From Saccharina japonica (taxonomy: Eukaryota > Sar > Phaeophyceae > Laminariales > Laminariaceae), in NCBI GenBank assembly GCA_008828725.1, contig MEHQ01002289.1, positions 390,021-454,020 of the forward strand: a DNA stretch of 64,000 nucleotides. Direction: 5' to 3'. Positions 57,601 to 64,000 of the stretch are shown here, piece by piece. Every line of letters begins with the position of its first letter. The stretch's first letter is position 1. Both the position numbers and the translations under genes were made by a program. The notes beneath the pieces are model-generated. The model did no database searches. It saw nothing but the letters and a program-made list of their open reading frames with translations, and was not told the DNA's origin.

Positions 57601-57850
57601 CCCCTTCTCGTGTGCCAGGTTCCACAATAGGCTTCTGGACGGCGGAGTGGTGCCAGTGCCGCGCCTCTCGCGAGGGCCTCCACCACACAATCCGCGTGGA
57701 GCACATACATGGCGTCCTGCCCTTACAGAAGATCTACCTTCCCGTGCCCGCGCTTGGGCGGCGCACGGCAGACCCCGCACGCCATGTCTCCCTGGGTGTT
57801 GCTTAGGAAGGCACCGGGGCGCGTCCCGTTCTCGGGTCCCGTCCCCCCCC
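54690..57850 (-). pseudogene. Decayed non-LTR-type reverse transcriptase gene
   Basis: On the minus strand, 57800 down to 54700 reads as fragments of one retroelement protein in order. First is a Cys/His segment (ACGVCRAPP ... LHADC) near 57780-57700, then a long frame (57400-56642) including LWRKIVDEPGPFPPE. RT-palm-like pieces follow (56500-56200), then a RRELDIGIVVSPAKIAGL-type thumb at 56080-55960 and LVRCLVDTPDKQAAI near 55870-55820. Last is a C-terminal CPCC and C/H-rich tail at 55020-54720. Stops and frameshifts occur throughout. Where the catalytic YMDD-type box is expected, near 56145, the frame has a stop and only one of the two aspartates remains in place. It is not functional. Confidence 0.7.
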
Positions 57851-57899
57851 CCCCTGCGCCCAGAGGGATCCTCCAGCAAACTAATAATAATGCCTTCTT

Positions 57900-60800
57900 A
57901 CCGTTTGGTATAATAGTGGAAGCCCGCTGCCATTCGTTCCGGCTTCTCTCCCTCCGCGTCTTTGGCTCTCCGTTCTTCCTTCCCCCCCCGATCCGCAGGT
58001 TCGCATTCCGCCCGCACGCGTTCCCGTTGCTGTCCCGCCTCCCTCGCTATCTCCACCCTCTCTGCTGGGTTCGCTCCCTAAATACCCCCCCCCTCCCTCG
58101 GCGCGCTCGACCGACGGGCGAGGGCGGTGCGCATAATATATACCAGGTATTTGTTTGTCTTTCTTTGAAGGATTGATTCACGGGGGGGGGGGGTCGACGA
58201 GTGGTGAAATGGTGTGCATTCGGGCGCGAGACAGAGAAGATATATACTCGTATGTAACTGTCTCTCACTTCTCACCAAGCGGTTAGTTGCGGGTTTCCAC
58301 CTCATGTACGACGTAACTTTTTTTTTTCTCCCGGCGTAGGGGGGGGCACAATACAATTTAATCGTACATACTTGTGGTCATTTTCTGGTTCTTTTGTTTC
58401 ATATTGAGTGTAACCAGCTATTATGATCAATACATTGTGGTGTAACGAGTATGAACTAAAAACTGTAAATCGAATTCGAGCTTGTGAGAGACCAGGTTGT
58501 CGGTACAGCAGTCAGCACGCGTCGTCGGTCGGTACTTCCCGCCTATTATGCGTACACGAATATGGGCCAGAATGTGTATCATACGCGACTCGAGAATAAC
58601 ATTATTTTTTTGTATTATCATTCTTGTTTGCAGTATAGTACGTAATAATAGGCGTTCGTAGTAGCAGGAGAGAGGAGTAGAGCCCCGTGCTATATAGATG
58701 GCACTCTTTCTTTCCATCTCAACCCTTCCCAGTCTCCTCTAAATTTATTTACTCGCACCCCTGCCACGCACCCTCCCAACTTGATGATGACCCTCTTCCC
58801 CGTCCCCGCTTTTCAATTACGCCAACGATGTAATACCTCTCCACAAACCCGAGATTTCATCACTTCTTGCAAAAAATGGATTTTGACTACGTACCATCCG
58901 TCAATATTGAATGCTCGAAGATGCAAAAAATAATGTGTTTCTTTCTGTTTCTTTTGATAAATTTGCAGTTTTTATGAATAATCTGCACTGACTGGCTGCG
59001 GGCCGCGTGTCGTGCATTGCCTTGACATATCGTATATACTGCTGCTGTGTGCTGCTGCTGCTGCTGCTGCGTGTGTTCTTCACATTAAACCGTTATTTCT
59101 ACCCGTCGACATCCGGCACACCCGGTCGGTGTCGGTGAGAGAAGTGAAACGTGAAACATGATCGATAAAAAGACAAATAAATGCGGGTGCTATGTAGGAG
59201 GTCTGCAGCTCGTACTGGCTGCTTTGCTCTGCTACTGCGAGTACCGGTATGCTGCTGCATCACACTTGATGATGCTCCGCCTTACACAATTTCCTTTATT
59301 ATTTTCAGATATAAAACAAGCAACATCAACAGCAACAGCAGCAGCAGCAGCCAGCAGCAGCAGTAGCAAAAACAAACAGCCAACTCAGGCCAACTAACTA
59401 GTATCATAACTCTGCACAGCTGCTTGCAGTGAACTAGAGAGGTGCCAGCAGGTACCAAGTACTACAACAACAACAGCAGCAGTGTATTCCCTGCTGCCAC
59501 AGGATCATAATCGGTTGGTGCGCTGTTTTTTTGTTACTATAAAACTGACTGGCTACGGCCCATTGTCCCGTGAAAATGCCAATACCACTTAGATATCATA
59601 TCATACTGCTACTTGCTGCTCTGCTGTGTAGTACAACATTATACTCGTAGTAGCACAGAGCAGCGGCATCACAGCAGCAGCATGCAGCATGCATAGCTCT
59701 CACAGATACATATATATATATGTACCTGGTACACGACACAGATCACAGATGGATGGTACTAATGCCCTTGCTATGTGTTGCTGTACGTATGCAGCTGTTC
59801 ATTATATGGTGACTTCTGCTGTGAGGTCGCAAAATCCGTCACAAAATCGGATAAAACCAACTCTGCTTGCCAAATAAATCAAAATTCCTCCCAAAATTCC
59901 AAAAACTACTCAAATTCCAACCTCTTCCACAAATATTTGCTCTTGGAGGGTCTAAAAATCCGTCAAATCCGGGAAAATATCTGGGAAAAGGGGCAATTTT
60001 CCTAGAAAATATCCGGCTTTTCCTGAAAATATCTGGTTTTGGACAAATTGATGGCCGCCACATTTATGATTTTGGGTCCCGTGCCGACCGTACTGCTCGT
60101 TTTCTTTATTCAGAACTCAGAACTCTGAACCAACTGATGAGAGAAGGGCAGAGCAAGAAAGAACCAAACCGGTGACCTGACCAGCCAGCAGGGCACGGAA
60201 ACGTGACAGGAACATTGCCTTGAGACGGAGACCAGTAGGGGTTCTACCGCCCCTCCTGTGACTCCTGAAGGTCCACCCTTCGCTTGCTTGATCTGGGCGG
60301 TGCGTCCCCTGCATAGAAGAAGACCGAGAGCTTTTTGCGTGTGCCTGGGATTGTTTGCACAAGACCCGCGTCTGCCTTCTGTCTGTGTCGTCTGCAAGCA
60401 AGCTGCCACTGCTGAGCACCAAAGAATCAGGGGTGAGAGCCTTTGTTGTGCGGTATGGGATCTCCACCCTAATCAAGGTCTCCGTCGTGAGCCACCTGGA
60501 CCAGGGAGCAGCAAGCACGGGTGTAGTCTGGGTTTGTTTAATTTGGGTGCGCCAACGCGTGGTACCGACGAGTGGCGCGTGGTACCCCGTGCCCCCGGCG
60601 TTGCCTATCGAAATTCTTGCGCGTACGAGTACCATGGTACATGATTTTGCGAGGGAATTGCATGCAAGGCTGGAGCAATAATTATTTGGCGCTGTTTGCG
60701 CAAAGACTTACGTCTGCATGCCGGCATCAGTTTTAGAGGCGACACCACCCGGCACTGCTCGACGCAACCCCAGCCTCTCGCGCAGAAGGGTGCACACGCT

Positions 60801-62500
60801 CACGGCTCGTTTGCAACGTGCTTGTTTGGGTCGAAGGGTGATCATGCCGACTGCATGTTTTCGCAAAAATTGCGTTGCTGGAAAGAAAAAGCTACACACG
60901 CCGCGCCGCCTTGTTGGTTGCTGCTGCAGTGAGATGATGAGATTGTTGTTTGTTGTTTGTTGTTTGTATGCAATCAAACATTGCAACCGCACGCAACTGC
61001 GACATTACTTTGCAGTCACAGCAAAACAGCTCAGCACAGCAGTAGCAAGCAGTCAGTCGCGTGTTCGCAGCAAATGGTGGCGATGCCCCTGCCAGGGTAC
61101 TTGTCCCAACGGCGAAGAAGTGCACCCGCGCTGACCGGCTTATCGAGAGGTTTTGAAGCGTTCAAATTTTTGCACCGACGCACTCACTCCACCGACTTCA
61201 GGATCGGCAGCCTTAGCCTGGGTGACATCCTGACATGTCGACGCGCGTCGCGAATGAACGAATGTTCTCGGCCCTATAAAAACAGAAAAGTCCGATCAGG
61301 CCTGTCCAAGCTATTTTACGTATGTATGTGTTTGGTTTGCGTATCATACGTTTGTTCAATTATTTTGTAATTTTTGGGCGTGTGTGCAGCGAAGCACAAT
61401 AACGAGGCCCCGGGCCCCCATGTTCGGGGGGGGGGAGGGGGCAGGGGAGCCGGGTGAACACCCATGGCTTGCTGCGCTGAAAGGCCTCCCCACCGCCATG
61501 TTTGCTGTGCTGCTATATACCTACTGTTGCACATATAAACCTGTTTCGCGGTGTATGTTTATTCGCGGTATGGGAGACACGCAGGTAAACAACGCATTCT
61601 TATGTGGTGCATTAGACTACGCATGTTTCATTTAAAAATAGTATAGTACACATTGCAGCCCGCATTATCTCCTTCTACTTGGGCGGATATATGCGAAGAA
61701 CCCCCCCCCCCCCCCGTCCCCGTCCCCCGTCTCAGTAGTTTAGTATATGTCTATACGTACGTGCATACGTCATGCCTCCTTGTTCCATAATGGCCAATGA
61801 TACTTGATATTTCATACGGCACCTCGTTCGTACTGGTTGTAATGTCGCAATACATTCTGTGTATATGTGAAGGTACCATTTTCTTCATGTTTTTTTCCTG
61901 GTTGTTGCCCAGAGTTGCGTAATTTTTCTCGAAACGTGGCACGCGTTTCGATTACGAAAGGAATATAACCTGATGCAGCAGCAGTTTGTCTTTGGGACTG
62001 CACTCCGTATTGAGGGACAATCTAATACTAGGAATTAGGCTGAGATTCGTGTTTATGTGCAGCCCAGGACTAAAAGGGTTGAGTCCCCCCCCGGCTTTTC
62101 TCTTCCCTCCTCCCTACGTAAAGTGACAGCATGGCCCTAATAATGGCGAGGCGTGTTGCTGCTGCGTGTGTGTACCGGTACGTGATTTTGCAGGTACCAG
62201 GTTGGTAATTAGCGAGAATCGGAAAACCAAACACACGACAAATTGAAAGTTGACAGTTTCGGAGAAAAAAGAAACGTATTCCCACCTCCCATCCTCCGTG
62301 GCGCCGACAGCGCTTGCGACATTATTTAACCAGAGGAACACCGGGACGCCTCAAAAATATTCCTCTGGCGAACGCAGGCATGTTTGTCGCTCGGTTCTGT
62401 CCGTACGGAACGAACGAACAGACGAGCAAACCCGCCGTGAGAGCAGAGCAAGAGAGCGGAGAGAGGGCGAGCGACGAATGCACATGTATGTGTGCGATTC
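57900..62500. other. Gene-poor region
   Basis: Mixed intergenic DNA with GC-rich C-runs near 57845, 58085 and 61690, G-runs near 58180 and 61427, CTG/CAG tracts near 59045-59075 and 59335-59365, and an A/T-rich GGAAAATATC-type repeat at 59930-60040. ORFs up to 172 codons exist on opposite strands at 60110-60680. I could not choose between them or recognise a product. Confidence 0.4.
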
Positions 62501-62504
62501 TTTA

Positions 62505-62615
62505 TCCGAGAGAGATACAAGCTCTCTGTGGCCACAAAGCCACGACGCAGAGATACTGAAGTACACTGTGATGCAGCAGTAAGCAGTGTAGACAATGCAA
62601 TGCCATGTATATGGT
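62505..62615 (+). repeat. Inverted repeat with 63505-63625
   Basis: AGAGATACAAGCTCTCTGTG, CCACAAAGCCACGACGCAGA and GTAGACAATGCAATGCC reappear as reverse complements at 63505-63625 with moderate divergence. A further direct-orientation relative lies at 62985-63090. Confidence 0.6.
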
Positions 62616-62911
62616 AAAGTGCATATAAAATGCAGACGAGTACTCGTGGTACTCAAGGGAAAGTATATGGCAATGAACCGCATGTTGTGCTCTGCTCGAC
62701 CACTCCTCGTCTCTGATGACTACGAGATGTTGGTATGTACGCAACGGAGTCAAGCTTACTAACAAATGTTTTCTTGGCTCGCAACGCAGGAACACGATGC
62801 CAAGAGCAGACCCAAATGACTACGCGATTGATGATATACTCGAATATATAGTGCGTCTAGCTATATGTACGTGTTTCCCATTGTATATTGCGGTTGTGTC
62901 TCGCTGTGTGC

Positions 62912-62970
62912 GGTCTTCGCATTTATCCGTTATTTCTACTCGTCGACATCCAGCACACCCCGTGTGCGTG
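62912..62970 (+). repeat. Dispersed repeat family R3
   Basis: TTCGCATTTATCCGTTATTT followed by CTACTCGTCGACATCCAGCA and CACCC is close to 59078-59135 (TTCACATTAAACCGTTATTT ... CGTCGACATCCGGCACACCC) and to 38490-38545. In the 38.5-kb and 62.9-kb copies the downstream flank includes an AGAGA motif. Confidence 0.55.
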
Positions 62971-63504
62971 CCGATTCTTCAATCCTACAGAGATACAAGG
63001 AGCTGGATGCAAGCTCTGTGATAGCAAAACTATACGACGCAACAGAGAAACTACATTGCTATGGAGTACTCGTAGGCAGAGTAGACAACATGTCTTTTTT
63101 TTTCTTCATGGGTCACCTCGTCGTGACATCGTGATATACGCGAAGGGATGCCACGGCGATGCCACGCAGTCGTTCGTATAGAGTATGTACACATAACGGG
63201 GTAGAGAGCTCTCGACCTATATCTATCTCTAATAATCGTGGCCACCGCCATCCGTCAGCGTGCACTAAAACTGTATACATAACAATACGAAGCAGCACCA
63301 AGCAGAATTCTGGCGTAGGCATACTTCATACCCTGGTATAATACCAACCAACAACCTGTTTTGGTTTGCCCTTGGTTTTCTTCTCTCTCGGGGGAAATGT
63401 TTCTGAGTGATCAATGTTGAAACTGTTTCATGCTGCACAATAAATGGCAAACGCAATACTACACAGTCAGTAATAATATTACGGTAAACCGTTGCCAGGT
63501 ACGA

Positions 63505-63625
63505 AACATGGTATTGCATTGTCTACTCTTCGTACATGGCATTGCGTTGTCTACTCTGCTTAGTGCGTTACAACGTAGTATCTCTTGTGTCGTGGTTTTG
63601 TGACCACAGAGCTTCCATCTCTTTC
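63505..63625 (-). repeat. Inverted repeat partner of 62505-62615
   Basis: Reverse-complement counterpart containing GCATTGTCTACTC twice, TCGTGGTTTTGTGACCACAG and TATCTCTTGTGTCG. The doubled GCATTG(T/C)(G)TTGTCTACTC segment at 63514-63560 is a small local tandem duplication. Confidence 0.6.
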
Positions 63626-63910
63626 GTATACCAGGTATGCTACAGGCACATGCAGTACTTTTCTGAGGGATCGGGATGCCCCCTGCAAGAAACGGCGCAA
63701 CTTGAAATATAAATATTTCATTCACGCCTGCAGTGCGCTGCGCTCATCGACGGGTCATGGTTTGAACGTACAGGCAGTACACATTATGTTGACAATTTCC
63801 GGAACGGTAAAACACTAAAAACAGCCAGTATTATACTCTCATCAATAGATCAATAGTAAACTGCAGTAAAACTGCTCGAAACGTTTGGGATCCATTAAAT
63901 TCCTGCTTGA

Positions 63911-64000
63911 TGCCTTTTAGAACTGCAGTCCCGTTATGGGGACAAAACAAGCTAATTATAAGTAATTTGTCCCCAAAACGGGACTGCAGTTCTAAAAGGG
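63911..64000. mobile_element. Palindromic element cut by the window edge
   Basis: Arms of about 35 bp, beginning CCTTTTAGAACTGCAGTCCC and ending with its reverse complement at 63966-63999, flank a 20-bp AT-rich centre. The arms differ at a single position. It looks like a minimal TIR element or MITE, but the outer end lies at or beyond the window boundary, so neither its limit nor a target duplication can be judged. Confidence 0.6.

Noticed and set aside
60117..60644. Opposing ORFs of 172 and 128 codons
   Set aside because: Both strands open, no motif or splice evidence favouring either, so no gene is called.

Overview
This is a eukaryotic nuclear segment, most likely from a photosynthetic stramenopile, with a brown-alga-like genome as the best guess. 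The evidence is a ten-exon gene whose GT-AG introns run from about 0.4 to 2.2 kb, a product resembling a Rubisco large-subunit methyltransferase-like SET protein, CAG/CTG-rich coding sequence, and decayed copia-type and non-LTR retroelements. No bacterial-style operon, CRISPR array or rRNA gene was found. The species assignment is inference only.

Three protein-coding loci are well supported. (1) On the minus strand, 13782-23233 can be assembled as six exons with compatible phases. They encode a protein of about 1,120 residues that is mostly low complexity and carries a basic nuclear-localisation-like cluster. (2) On the minus strand, 31569-33335 is a very large polyglutamine/LAEEARQQQ-repeat exon. 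(3) On the plus strand, 39827-51667 is a ten-exon SET-domain lysine methyltransferase of 447 residues in which every intron phase agrees. A weaker plus-strand ORF at 33684-34193 lies head-to-head with the polyQ gene.

The rest is repeat-rich. 1-5500 holds a diverged, internally deleted copy of locus 1's last exon together with its flank, and stop-broken unknown ORF remnants. 5551-11254 holds two near-identical 2.26-kb direct repeats around a core that itself carries a 274-bp direct repeat ending in a perfect 14-bp hairpin. 24281-28706 is a large inverted repeat with a 22-bp spacer. Its left arm is interrupted by a 1,436-bp element whose target duplication and empty site are both visible in this window. 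34585-36729 is a hAT-like element with 8-bp flanking duplications and unusual internal tandem arrays. The introns of the SET gene carry a TTA-flanked PIF/Harbinger-like MITE, a second MITE family, a tRNA-headed SINE-like family and several minisatellites. 52800-57850 holds a deleted copia remnant and a dead non-LTR reverse transcriptase gene. 57900-64000 is gene-poor and ends in a palindrome cut by the window edge.

The only functional connections visible are generic: one probable methyltransferase and two low-complexity, possibly nuclear proteins. The most interesting content is the mobile and duplicated DNA, in particular the paired hairpin ends that stop at a shared CTTGT followed by AT, the foldback-type insertion in the palindrome, and the hAT-like element built from tandem arrays.
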